The position numbers and the translations under genes are program-made. Of a DNA stretch of 20,813 nt, positions 1-7,672 are shown in pieces (position 1 is the stretch's first letter; each line of letters opens with the position of its first letter). A model generated the notes under the pieces. That model was given only the letters and a program-made list of their open reading frames with translations, ran no database searches and was not told the DNA's origin. Source of the stretch: Lachnoclostridium sp. UBA3320. GTDB lineage: Bacteria > Bacillota > Clostridia > Lachnospirales > Lachnospiraceae. Location of the stretch: contig DESG01000046.1 in assembly GCA_002361175.1 (NCBI GenBank), positions 1 through 20,813 of the forward strand, given 5' to 3'.

Positions 1-64
1 TATAATATTGATTAATTATAATAGTGAAAATCCATAATGTAAAGCAGTAATATAAAATTTTTTA

Positions 65-93
65 TAGACTTTTCAAATACTATATCTTATAAT
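65..93 (+). promoter_or_regulatory. Promoter of the atp operon
   Basis: A -35 box TAGACT (65-70) lies 17 bases before a perfect TATAAT (88-93). The predicted transcript starts near 100, leaving a leader of about 47 bases before the first gene. It is the only well-formed promoter seen upstream of the ten-gene run. Bases 1-64 contain no gene and nothing else recognisable beyond further AT-rich TATAAT-like strings (1-6 and 17-22). Confidence 0.7.
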
Positions 94-146
94 ATTATGG
101 TAGTAAATACCAGAGGCATAAGAGTTACCAGTTTGGAGGCGGTACT

Positions 147-446
147 ATGGATAATAAAGATACAAAGGTAATAAAAAGTCTTGTTATGGTTACGCAGATA
201 GGAATAAGTATGCTTGTACCTATATTTTTATGTGCCGCACTTGGTGTGTGGTTAAATCGTTTATTTAATACACAAATATGTTTTCTGGTGTTAGTATTTT
301 TAGGGATTGGAGCAGCATTTAGGAATGTCTATATACTTACAAAGTCATTTTATTCTGAAGATATGAAAAAAGAACATGACAGACTTAAGTATATACAAGA
401 ATTAAAGGATTACAGTAAAAATGAAAAAGGTAAAACAAACCCTTAA
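147..446 (+). CDS. AtpZ/AtpI-family small membrane protein
   Basis: A 99-residue protein with two hydrophobic segments (about residues 12-36 and 43-66) and a charged lysine-rich tail. This fits the AtpZ-type 'putative F0F1-ATPase subunit' family, whose members sit first in many Firmicute atp operons and are proposed to help with Mg2+ or Ca2+ supply or with assembly. A GGAGG at 135-139, seven bases before the ATG, supports the start. Its last 26 bases overlap the next gene, so the two are probably translationally coupled. The family call rests on size, two-helix layout and position rather than a diagnostic motif. Confidence 0.75.
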   Translation: MDNKDTKVIKSLVMVTQIGISMLVPIFLCAALGVWLNRLFNTQICFLVLVFLGIGAAFRNVYILTKSFYSEDMKKEHDRLKYIQELKDYSKNEKGKTNP

Positions 447-813
447 AGAGATGTTTGCAGGACTTTTGGCATGGCTGCTGTTTGTTTTTGTTATATTGAT
501 TATTGTGGCATCGCATAAGTTGGCAATGGCACTTGGAGTATTAATTGGAGGAGGAGCAGCAGCAGGACTTTTGTTGCATATGTATCACCATTTAGATATA
601 GCTCTTGATATGGACGTAAAACATGCACAGAGTCATATACAATCTGCTGCAATAAAGCGGCTGTTTTTTATGGCATTAATAGTTGCCATATCAATGGCAG
701 GATATAAATATGTCCATCCTTTAGGCACTATACTTGGGCTTTTTGGTATAAAAATTTCAGCTTACTTGCAGCCGATGGTTCATAAAATAGCAGGTCATAT
801 ACAAAAGTGGTAG
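421..813 (+). CDS. atpI: ATP synthase subunit I (AtpI-like)
   Basis: A 130-residue protein with four likely membrane segments (about residues 12-30, 36-54, 78-95 and 100-118), as expected of AtpI/UncI. AtpI is an accessory protein that assists c-ring assembly in several bacteria and is not part of the finished enzyme. It starts inside the preceding gene with only a weak AAAGGA at 404-409, eleven bases upstream, which points to coupled translation. An alternative in-frame ATG at 451 would shorten it by ten residues. Sequence conservation in this family is poor, so position between the AtpZ-like gene and atpB is the main support. Confidence 0.75.
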   Translation: MKKVKQTLKEMFAGLLAWLLFVFVILIIVASHKLAMALGVLIGGGAAAGLLLHMYHHLDIALDMDVKHAQSHIQSAAIKRLFFMALIVAISMAGYKYVHPLGTILGLFGIKISAYLQPMVHKIAGHIQKW

Positions 814-856
814 TGTTATGGCAGTGTGTAGTTTTGCTGCTATTTCAATACAATAT

Positions 857-884
857 GTTACTGTGTGTACTTTAACATAGTAAC
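857..884 (+). other. Intercistronic hairpin between atpI and atpB
   Basis: GTTACTGTGT and ACATAGTAAC form a 10-bp stem with one G-U pair around the 8-base loop GTACTTTA. No T-run follows, so it is not a typical terminator. It ends 13 bases before the atpB Shine-Dalgarno sequence. A role in mRNA processing or stability is inference. Confidence 0.55.
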
Positions 885-911
885 TACAATTAAAGAAAGG
901 AGGAGAAAGAT

Positions 912-1679
912 GTGGAAAATGGCGTCTTAGATTTGCCGCAGGGATTTTGCAGGGTTTTTCTTTCTGACAGCGAGCAGGTTGACTTTTTTATAAGAGGCTA
1001 TTCAAATACAAAATTCTCATTTTTTGGGTGGGATGTGTATTTGACAACAACGCATATATCTATGATTATTGTTATTGCAACAATACTGATATTTGCAATA
1101 TGTGCAAACCGTGCTATCAAGAATGCAGATTCTAATAAAGTGCCAGGACCATTTTTAAATGTGATTGAACTTATAGTTGAATCTCTTGATGGAATGGTAA
1201 AAAGTTCAATGGGGACTAAGAAAGCACTAGTCTTTAGAAACTATGTAAGTGCATTATTTGTGTTTATTCTTGTATGTAACTTATCTGGCTTGTTAGGACT
1301 AAGACCACCAACAGCAGATTTTGGTGTAACGTTTCCACTGGCAATCATTACATGGGTAATGATACAGTATAACGGATTTAAGCACCAGGGAATGGGAAAA
1401 ATTAAAGCTTTATTTGAGCCTATATTTTTATTTTTCCCGATGAATCTCATAAGTGAATTTTCAACACCTGTATCAATGTCACTCCGTTTATTTGGTAATA
1501 TTTTATCAGGAACGGTTATGATGGGGCTGCTTTATGGCCTGTTGCCAAGGGTACTTACTCTTATATGGCCTGCTGCACTCCATGCGTATCTGGATGTATT
1601 TTCTGGATGTATACAGGCGTACGTATTTTGTATGCTGACAATGAGTTTTGTCTCTGATGCAATCGGAGATGATATGTAG
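912..1679 (+). CDS. atpB: ATP synthase F0 subunit a
   Basis: Subunit a of the membrane rotor-stator interface, forming the ion half-channels beside the c-ring. The 255 residues have several membrane helices and the family signature SLRLFGN, with the essential arginine at R192. The C-terminal helix (LDVFSGCIQAYVF) is also typical. The start is GTG at 912, eight bases after AGGAGG (898-903). An ATG at 910 overlaps it out of frame and would give only a six-codon peptide ending at 930. The next in-frame ATG is at residue 50, too far in to be the start. Length is normal for Firmicute subunit a. Confidence 0.96.
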   Translation: MENGVLDLPQGFCRVFLSDSEQVDFFIRGYSNTKFSFFGWDVYLTTTHISMIIVIATILIFAICANRAIKNADSNKVPGPFLNVIELIVESLDGMVKSSMGTKKALVFRNYVSALFVFILVCNLSGLLGLRPPTADFGVTFPLAIITWVMIQYNGFKHQGMGKIKALFEPIFLFFPMNLISEFSTPVSMSLRLFGNILSGTVMMGLLYGLLPRVLTLIWPAALHAYLDVFSGCIQAYVFCMLTMSFVSDAIGDDM

Positions 1680-1734
1680 CAATTTGTTGTAGCATGATGA
1701 CAAGATTTTAAATGTATTTTAAGGAGGATATAAA

Positions 1735-1998
1735 ATGAATATAACTAATGAAGGTTTAGTATTAATGGGTTCTGCAATCGGTGCAGGTCTTGCAGTTATC
1801 GCAGGTATTGGTCCTGGTGTTGGTCAGGGTATCGCTGCTGGTTATGGTGCTTCTGCAGTAGGTCGTAATCCAGGAGCAAAGGGTGACGTTATGTCTACAA
1901 TGATTTTAGGACAGGCTGTAGCAGAAACAACAGGTCTTTATGGATTGGTAGTTGCTTTGATTCTGTTATTTGCTAACCCACTTATTGGCAGGCTTTAA
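1735..1998 (+). CDS. atpE: ATP synthase F0 subunit c, Na+-binding type
   Basis: An 87-residue hairpin of two membrane helices that forms the rotor ring. Helix 1 has PGVGQ with Q31. Helix 2 has GQAVAETTGLY with V62, E64, T65, T66 and Y69. These match, with an offset of one, the Na+ ligands of the Ilyobacter tartaricus c-ring (Q32, V63, E65, S66, T67, Y70), with T replacing S. E64 is the ion-carrying carboxylate. The loop RNPGAKGD is typical. AAGGAGG at 1721-1727 is among the best ribosome binding sites in the operon, and GGT/GCT-type codons are frequent, which suits a subunit needed in about ten copies. Na+ coupling is inferred from these residues. Confidence 0.97.
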   Translation: MNITNEGLVLMGSAIGAGLAVIAGIGPGVGQGIAAGYGASAVGRNPGAKGDVMSTMILGQAVAETTGLYGLVVALILLFANPLIGRL

Positions 1999-2001
1999 TT
2001 T

Positions 2002-2021
2002 ATGCAATTATCAGATTGCAT
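2002..2021 (+). other. Intercistronic hairpin after atpE
   Basis: ATGCAAT and ATTGCAT form a perfect 7-bp stem with a TATCAG loop, starting four bases after the atpE stop codon. There is no T-run, so read-through into atpF is expected. It could protect the 3' end of a processed atpE message; that is inference. Confidence 0.5.
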
Positions 2022-2041
2022 CAGAAAGGGGGCTTAAGTAA

Positions 2042-2599
2042 GTGAGTGGTGTAATAAAAGTAGCTCTGTCAGGTAATGCGCTTGGCGATTATATATTTGG
2101 TTTAGACCCGCAGCTTCTTGTAGATGCGCTTATAACTATGATTGCAATGTTTGCATTATTCGTCTTGCTTTCTTATCTGCTTTTCAATCCTGCACGCAAT
2201 ATGCTTGAGAAAAGGCAGAATTTTATTAAAGAGCAGCTTGATACAGCAGCTAAGGAAAAGGAAACGGCTATACAATTTAAGTCTGAATATGATACAAAGC
2301 TTAAAGAAGTAGACAAAGAAGCTGAAGAAATTCTTAGCGAAACCCGTAAAAAGGCGATGAAAAAGGAAAGCGCCATTATTAATGAAGCGAAAGAAGAATC
2401 TGCAAGAATCCTTGAAAGAGCAAGCCGTGAGGTTGAACTTGAGAAATCTAAGGTAAAAGATGATGTAAAACAGGAGATTATCGCTGTTGCATCAGTTATG
2501 GCAGGTAAGATTGTTGCATCTTCTTTAGATGAAAAGAAACAGTCACAATTAATTGCAGACACTTTAGAAGAGATGGGTGATGAAACATGGCTAAGTTAG
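2042..2599 (+). CDS. atpF: ATP synthase F0 subunit b
   Basis: Peripheral stalk subunit that holds the F1 head against subunit a. Of 185 residues, an N-terminal membrane helix (about 28-49, ending LSYLLFNPARNMLEKR) is followed by a long charged coiled coil rich in Lys, Glu and Ala. The start is GTG at 2042, nine bases after AAGGGGG (2026-2032). It has roughly twenty residues before the membrane helix, which is usual in Clostridia. Its end overlaps atpH by 13 bases, indicating coupled translation. Confidence 0.95.
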   Translation: MSGVIKVALSGNALGDYIFGLDPQLLVDALITMIAMFALFVLLSYLLFNPARNMLEKRQNFIKEQLDTAAKEKETAIQFKSEYDTKLKEVDKEAEEILSETRKKAMKKESAIINEAKEESARILERASREVELEKSKVKDDVKQEIIAVASVMAGKIVASSLDEKKQSQLIADTLEEMGDETWLS

Positions 2600-3138
2600 T
2601 ATCAAAAACATACGGTGATGCTTTGTTTGAAGTTGCCGTAGAAAAAGGCACACTGGATACCATGCTTGAAGAAGTGGAAACAGTTTTGCAGGTGCTTGAA
2701 AATGATAAGGAGTATATTAATCTTCTTGCGCATCCTAGAATTCCAGTTGAGGAAAAACGTTCTATGGTAGAAGCAGTTTTTAAAGGCAGGGTTTCTGATG
2801 AACTTACTGGTTTTATTATAACTATTGTAGACAAAGGGCGTTTTACTGAGATAGAAAGTATTCTTTCATATTTTATATCAAGGGTGTGGGATGAACAAAA
2901 GATTGGTGTTGCCTGTGTGACTTCTGCAACTGCTTTGTCAAAAAAACAAAAAGAAGCAATAGAAGAAAAACTTCTTAAAACTTCTTCATATTCACAGTTT
3001 AGAATGAAATATGCTGTTAATCCTGCCTTGATTGGAGGTATGGTTATACAGATAGGTGACAGAGTAGTAGATGGCAGTGTAAAAACAAAGCTGGAAAATA
3101 TGGCGAAAGACCTTAATAAAATCCAGCTATCTAATTAA
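2587..3138 (+). CDS. atpH: ATP synthase F1 subunit delta
   Basis: Soluble OSCP/delta subunit that links the b stalk to the top of the alpha-beta hexamer. The 183 residues begin with the typical KTYGDALFEVAVEKG and end with GGMVIQIGDRVVDGSVKTKLENM, both hallmarks of the family. Length is normal. The start lies within the last codons of atpF, and the GGGTGAT at 2576-2582 is the nearest purine-rich stretch. A 27-base gap separates it from atpA. Confidence 0.96.
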   Translation: MAKLVSKTYGDALFEVAVEKGTLDTMLEEVETVLQVLENDKEYINLLAHPRIPVEEKRSMVEAVFKGRVSDELTGFIITIVDKGRFTEIESILSYFISRVWDEQKIGVACVTSATALSKKQKEAIEEKLLKTSSYSQFRMKYAVNPALIGGMVIQIGDRVVDGSVKTKLENMAKDLNKIQLSN

Positions 3139-3165
3139 TAAATTGAAGGAAGGTGCGAGAGTAAC

Positions 3166-4680
3166 ATGAATTTAAGACCTGAAGAAATCAGTTCTGTAAT
3201 TAAAGAACAGATTAAGAACTATAGTACCAAATTTGAAGTTGCGGATACAGGTACTGTAATACAGGTTGCCGACGGAATTGCCCGTATTCATGGACTGGCG
3301 AAAGCTATGCAGGGCGAGCTTTTGGAATTTCCAAATGAAATTTATGGCATGGTGCTTAACCTTGAAGAAGACAATGTCGGTGCTGTACTCTTAGGCGACC
3401 ATAGAAATATTAATGAAGGCGATATTGTAAAGACTACAGGAAGGATTGTAGAAGTTCCTGTAGGCGATGCAATGCTTGGTCGTGTAGTTAATGCTCTGGG
3501 ACAGCCTATAGATGGAAAAGGACCTATTGAAACTACAAAAACAAGACAGATAGAGAGAGTTGCATCAGGTGTTATTTCAAGAAAATCAGTAGATACGCCT
3601 TTACAGACAGGTATTAAAGCTATTGATTCAATGATTCCTATAGGAAGAGGTCAGCGTGAGCTTATTATCGGTGACCGCCAGACAGGAAAAACAGCTATTG
3701 CAGTTGACACTATTATCAATCAAAAAGGTCAGCACGTTAAATGTATATATGTTGCTATAGGACAGAAAGCTTCTACTGTAGCTTCTATTGTAAACAAACT
3801 TGAAGAATTTGGAGCTATGGACTATACAACTATTGTAGCTTCTACAGCAAGTGAGCTTGCTCCGCTCCAGTATATTGCGCCATATTCAGGCTGTGCAATA
3901 GGTGAGGAGTGGATGGAAAACGGACAAGATGTGCTGATAATATATGATGACTTGACAAAACACGCTGCGGCATACCGTACAATGGCACTTTTGCTTAAAC
4001 GTCCTCCTGGACGTGAAGCTTATCCTGGTGATGTATTCTATCTGCATTCAAAACTTCTTGAAAGAGCAGCAAGACTTTCAGACAAGTTAGGAGGAGGTTC
4101 TCTTACAGCACTTCCTATTATAGAAACACAGGCAGGTGATGTGTCAGCATATATTCCAACTAATGTAATTTCTATAACAGATGGCCAGATTTATCTTGAA
4201 ACCGAGATGTTTAATTCAGGTTTCCGCCCTGCTATTAATGCAGGACTTTCGGTATCCAGAGTTGGAGGCGCTGCACAGATTAAGGCTATGAAGAAAATTT
4301 CAGGCCCAATCCGTATTGAACTTGCGCAGTTTAGGGAGCTGGCAGCTTTCTCACAGTTTAGCTCAGACCTTGACCCAGAGACAAAGGCGCAGCTTGCACA
4401 AGGTGAAAGAATACGTGAGATACTTAAACAAGACCAATATAACCCTATGCCAGTAGAAAATGAAGTAATGATTATCTATGCTGCGACTAAAAAATATCTT
4501 ATTGATATAGAAATAGAAGACATACTTGATTTTGAAAAAGGTCTTTTTGAATATATTGATACAAAATATCCTGAAGTACCAGAAGCTATACGTACTGAGG
4601 GTGTGATTAATGAAGAAATCGAAAATAAACTGGTTAAAGGAATAGAGGAATTTAAGGCGGAGTTTTCTAAGAATAGATAG
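3166..4680 (+). CDS. atpA: ATP synthase F1 subunit alpha
   Basis: Non-catalytic nucleotide-binding subunit of the F1 head. At 504 residues it has normal length. The P-loop GDRQTGKT covers residues 169-176 (K175, T176). The arginine that reaches into the catalytic site is R365 in SVSRVGG. The N-terminal beta barrel includes ADGIARIHGL. AAGGAAGG lies about a dozen bases before the ATG, and atpG follows after 14 bases. No disruption was seen. Confidence 0.98.
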   Translation: MNLRPEEISSVIKEQIKNYSTKFEVADTGTVIQVADGIARIHGLAKAMQGELLEFPNEIYGMVLNLEEDNVGAVLLGDHRNINEGDIVKTTGRIVEVPVGDAMLGRVVNALGQPIDGKGPIETTKTRQIERVASGVISRKSVDTPLQTGIKAIDSMIPIGRGQRELIIGDRQTGKTAIAVDTIINQKGQHVKCIYVAIGQKASTVASIVNKLEEFGAMDYTTIVASTASELAPLQYIAPYSGCAIGEEWMENGQDVLIIYDDLTKHAAAYRTMALLLKRPPGREAYPGDVFYLHSKLLERAARLSDKLGGGSLTALPIIETQAGDVSAYIPTNVISITDGQIYLETEMFNSGFRPAINAGLSVSRVGGAAQIKAMKKISGPIRIELAQFRELAAFSQFSSDLDPETKAQLAQGERIREILKQDQYNPMPVENEVMIIYAATKKYLIDIEIEDILDFEKGLFEYIDTKYPEVPEAIRTEGVINEEIENKLVKGIEEFKAEFSKNR

Positions 4681-4694
4681 AGAGGTGTTTTGAT

Positions 4695-5573
4695 ATGGCC
4701 TCAATGAGAGATATTAAAAGGCGTAAAGAAAGTGTCCAAAGTACAGGACAGATTACGAAAGCGATGAAGCTTGTATCTTCTGTAAAGCTGCAAAAAGCTA
4801 AAATTGGTGCGGAAGTATCAAAACCTTATTTTGAAACAATGTATGAAACTGTAGCTGGAATGATTGCAAAATCTGGGCAGTTGTCACATCCGTTTCTTCA
4901 GAAAAGCCAATCTGATAAAAAGGCAGTAATAACTATTACTTCAAATAGAGGGCTTGCTGGAGGGTATAATTCCAATATAGTAAAGCTGGTTTCTAAAGAT
5001 GAACGTTTCAAAAAGGAGAATACAGTTATTTATGCAGTGGGAACAAAAGGACGTGATTCCCTTGCAAGACAGGGCTATGAAATAGCTGGCGATTATTCAG
5101 AGGCGATAAATGAGCCGCTTTATAGCGATGCTATGGATATTGGCAAAGAAGTTCTTAGTAAGTTTACAAGTGGTGATATAGGGGAGATATATCTTGCATA
5201 CACAATATTTAAAAACACTGTGGTGCAGATACCTACACTAATTAAGCTGCTGCCGATTGACGCTTCAGATATAGTGTCTGAACAAGAGGACGCACAAGAC
5301 CCACTTGATAAAATAACACTTATGAATTATGAACCAGAACCAGAAGAAGCCCTTGAAGCTATTATTCCTAAGTATATAAACAGTCTTATATATGGAGGAC
5401 TTACAGAGTCTTATGCCAGTGAAAATGGTGCTCGTATGCAGGCGATGGACTCTGCTACAAGCAATGCAGAAGATATGATTAGTGACTTGTCACTTAAATA
5501 TAACAGAGCAAGACAGGCTTCCATAACACAGGAGCTTACAGAAATTATTGCAGGTGCATCAGCTATTTCATAA
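4695..5573 (+). CDS. atpG: ATP synthase F1 subunit gamma
   Basis: Central rotating shaft of the enzyme. The 292 residues start with the conserved N-terminal helix (DIKRRKESVQSTGQITKAMK) and end with the conserved C-terminal helix (NAEDMISDLSLKYNRARQASITQELTEI, abbreviated here), the two strands of the coiled coil inside the alpha-beta ring. A mid-region SNRGLAGGYN is also typical. AGAGGTG at 4681-4687 serves as ribosome binding site. Confidence 0.97.
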   Translation: MASMRDIKRRKESVQSTGQITKAMKLVSSVKLQKAKIGAEVSKPYFETMYETVAGMIAKSGQLSHPFLQKSQSDKKAVITITSNRGLAGGYNSNIVKLVSKDERFKKENTVIYAVGTKGRDSLARQGYEIAGDYSEAINEPLYSDAMDIGKEVLSKFTSGDIGEIYLAYTIFKNTVVQIPTLIKLLPIDASDIVSEQEDAQDPLDKITLMNYEPEPEEALEAIIPKYINSLIYGGLTESYASENGARMQAMDSATSNAEDMISDLSLKYNRARQASITQELTEIIAGASAIS

Positions 5574-5615
5574 AAAAGGCATCTGCTTAAAAATTAATTA
5601 AAAAGGAGATAGACG

Positions 5616-7013
5616 ATGGCAGAATTAAATACAGGTAAGCTTACCCAGATTATCGGTGCTGTCCTGGATGTCAAGTTCCCAGAAGGGAAACTTCCAGAGA
5701 TTAATGATGCTATAAGTGTACCATTAAACAATGGCAAAAAACTTGTAGTTGAAGTGGCACAGCACTTGGGTGACGACACTGTGCGCTGTATTGCCATGGG
5801 ACCTACGGACGGGCTTGTTCGTGGTATGAAAGCTGTGGCAACAGGTGGTCCTATTAAAGTGCCAGTTGGCGAAGCAACACTTGGACGCATGTTTAATGTG
5901 CTTGGCGAGCCGATTGATGAAAAACCAGCCCCTGAAGGCGTGCAGTATGACCCAATCCACAGAAAAGCACCAGCATTTGAAGAGCAGTCTACAACAACAG
6001 AAATTCTTGAAACAGGAATAAAAGTTGTTGATTTGCTATGTCCGTATCAAAAAGGTGGTAAAACTGGTCTTTTCGGTGGTGCTGGTGTAGGCAAAACTGT
6101 GCTTATACAGGAGCTTATAACAAATATTGCGCAAGAACACGGTGGATATTCAGTATTTACAGGTGTAGGCGAGCGTACACGTGAAGGTAATGACTTATAT
6201 TATGAAATGATTGAATCAGGCGTTATCGACAAGACTACAATGGTGTTTGGACAGATGAACGAGCCTCCAGGAGCACGTATGAGAGTAGGTCTTACAGGTC
6301 TTACAATGGCAGAAAACTTCCGTGACCGTTCAGGTAAAGATGTACTTCTCTTTATTGACAATATTTTCCGTTTCACACAGGCAGGTTCAGAAGTTTCCGC
6401 TCTGCTTGGACGTATGCCTAGTGCGGTTGGATATCAGCCTACACTTCAAACAGAGATGGGTGCACTTCAAGAGCGTATTACTTCAACGAAGAAAGGTTCA
6501 ATTACATCAGTACAGGCTGTATATGTGCCTGCCGATGACCTTACTGACCCAGCTCCAGCTAATACATTTGCCCATCTGGATGCAACAACCGTTCTTTCAC
6601 GTTCTATATCAGAGCTTGGTATCTATCCTGCTGTAGACCCTCTTGAATCTACATCACGTATACTTGACCCTCATATAGTGGGCGAAGAACATTATAAGGT
6701 AGCACGTGGCGTTCAAGAGATACTGCAAAGATATAAGGAACTTCAGGATATTATTGCAATCCTTGGTATGGACGAACTTTCCGAAGATGATAAAATTGTA
6801 GTAAACAGAGCAAGGAAAGTACAGAGATTTTTATCACAGCCTTTCCACGTTGCAGAGCAGTTTACAGGTCTTCCAGGACAATATGTGCCTATCAATGAAA
6901 CTGTACGTGGTTTTCAGGAAATACTTGATGGCAAGCATGATGATATACCAGAAAATCTTTTCCTCAATGCTGGTACGATAGATGAAGTTGTCCAGAGAAT
7001 GAAGTCAAGATAA
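5616..7013 (+). CDS. atpD: ATP synthase F1 subunit beta
   Basis: Catalytic subunit that makes or hydrolyses ATP. At 465 residues it is complete. The P-loop GGAGVGKT spans 154-161 (K160, T161). The catalytic glutamate is E186 with R187 in GVGERTREG. The lever motif, usually DELSEED, reads DELSEDD at 386-392. AAAAGGAG lies just before the start. The 42-base gap after atpG is AT-rich and holds no structure worth calling. Codon use appears similar to the other large subunits. Confidence 0.98.
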   Translation: MAELNTGKLTQIIGAVLDVKFPEGKLPEINDAISVPLNNGKKLVVEVAQHLGDDTVRCIAMGPTDGLVRGMKAVATGGPIKVPVGEATLGRMFNVLGEPIDEKPAPEGVQYDPIHRKAPAFEEQSTTTEILETGIKVVDLLCPYQKGGKTGLFGGAGVGKTVLIQELITNIAQEHGGYSVFTGVGERTREGNDLYYEMIESGVIDKTTMVFGQMNEPPGARMRVGLTGLTMAENFRDRSGKDVLLFIDNIFRFTQAGSEVSALLGRMPSAVGYQPTLQTEMGALQERITSTKKGSITSVQAVYVPADDLTDPAPANTFAHLDATTVLSRSISELGIYPAVDPLESTSRILDPHIVGEEHYKVARGVQEILQRYKELQDIIAILGMDELSEDDKIVVNRARKVQRFLSQPFHVAEQFTGLPGQYVPINETVRGFQEILDGKHDDIPENLFLNAGTIDEVVQRMKSR

Positions 7014-7037
7014 GAGGCAAGGAAAGGAGACATCAAT

Positions 7038-7448
7038 ATGGCTGACAAGACGTTCAACTTGCAGATTATCTCCCCTACTCGTGTATTCTTTGACGGCGAT
7101 GCAGAAATGGTAGAGATGAAGACTACAGAAGGCGAGATTGGTGTACTGGCTGGTCACATTCCTCTTACAGCAATACTTACACCAGGCATACTTCGTATAA
7201 AGCAGCCAGATGGTAAAAAGGAAGCTGCACTTCATGATGGATTTGTCAAAATCACAAAAAGCAAGGTGACTATACTTGCTGAATCATGTGAATGGCCAGA
7301 GGAGATAGATGTAAACCGTGCCCAAGAGGCACGGCAGCGTGCCGAACGCCGTTTAAAAAGCGGTGAGAAATCTGTAGACATGATACGTGCTGAGCTTGCA
7401 CTAAAAAAGGCACTGATTAGAATAGATATTGCAGGTAGAAGTAGGTAA
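7038..7448 (+). CDS. atpC: ATP synthase F1 subunit epsilon
   Basis: Rotor subunit at the foot of gamma that also inhibits ATP hydrolysis in many bacteria. The 136 residues include the N-terminal beta sandwich (LQIISPTRVFFDG, TTEGEIGVLAGHIPL) and the C-terminal two-helix domain (about residues 88-132: NRAQEARQRAERRL onward). GGAAAGGAG precedes the start. It is the last gene of the operon and is followed by a terminator 16 bases after its stop. Confidence 0.96.
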   Translation: MADKTFNLQIISPTRVFFDGDAEMVEMKTTEGEIGVLAGHIPLTAILTPGILRIKQPDGKKEAALHDGFVKITKSKVTILAESCEWPEEIDVNRAQEARQRAERRLKSGEKSVDMIRAELALKKALIRIDIAGRSR

Positions 7449-7464
7449 AATATTGTGATAAAAC

Positions 7465-7527
7465 AAGCCGCTTGGTACACAGAATCTGAAAATATTAGAT
7501 TCAAGTACCAGCGGCTTTATGTATTTT
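7465..7527 (+). terminator. Nested stem-loop terminator of the atp operon
   Basis: AAGCCGCTTGGTAC (7465-7478) pairs with GTACCAGCGGCTT (7505-7517), giving a 13-bp stem with one bulged T. A second 6-bp stem (GAATCT 7482-7487, AGATTC 7497-7502) sits in its loop. A broken T-tract TTTATGTATTTT follows. Position and GC-rich base support termination. The imperfect tail suggests it may be leaky. Confidence 0.75.
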
Positions 7528-7553
7528 CCATTCATCTGTACCATGATTGATAC

Positions 7554-7583
7554 TAGACAATAATTTTATTAATATGATATACT
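7554..7583 (+). promoter_or_regulatory. Promoter of the GGDEF gene
   Basis: TAGACA (7554-7559), an 18-base spacer, and TATACT (7578-7583) preceded by TG-A, an extended -10. It lies after the atp terminator and about 90 bases before the GGDEF start. The rest of the 7528-7672 gap shows no other gene or strong structure. Confidence 0.65.
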
Positions 7584-7672
7584 ATTTTATGGCAACATAA
7601 CCGTGAACATCAATTACTCATCTTCTAAAGGCAATAGATTTTTTTGCTGATTTATTATGAATGGAGAAAATT

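Noticed and set aside
910..930. Six-codon reading frame MWKMAS before atpB as a gene.
   Set aside because: Too short to call as a coding feature; kept only as a possible translation-control element.
4363..4704. A 113-codon minus-strand frame across the atpA end.
   Set aside because: Antisense shadow of atpA; composition is an artefact of AT-rich codons and no ribosome binding site supports it.
6322..6636. A 104-codon plus-strand frame inside atpD.
   Set aside because: It is a shadow of the strongly conserved beta subunit frame, with low-complexity, unrecognisable sequence.
7449..7672. Possible riboswitch or T-box in the gap after atpC.
   Set aside because: The structure is adequately explained as the operon terminator; no conserved riboswitch core or T-box sequence was seen.
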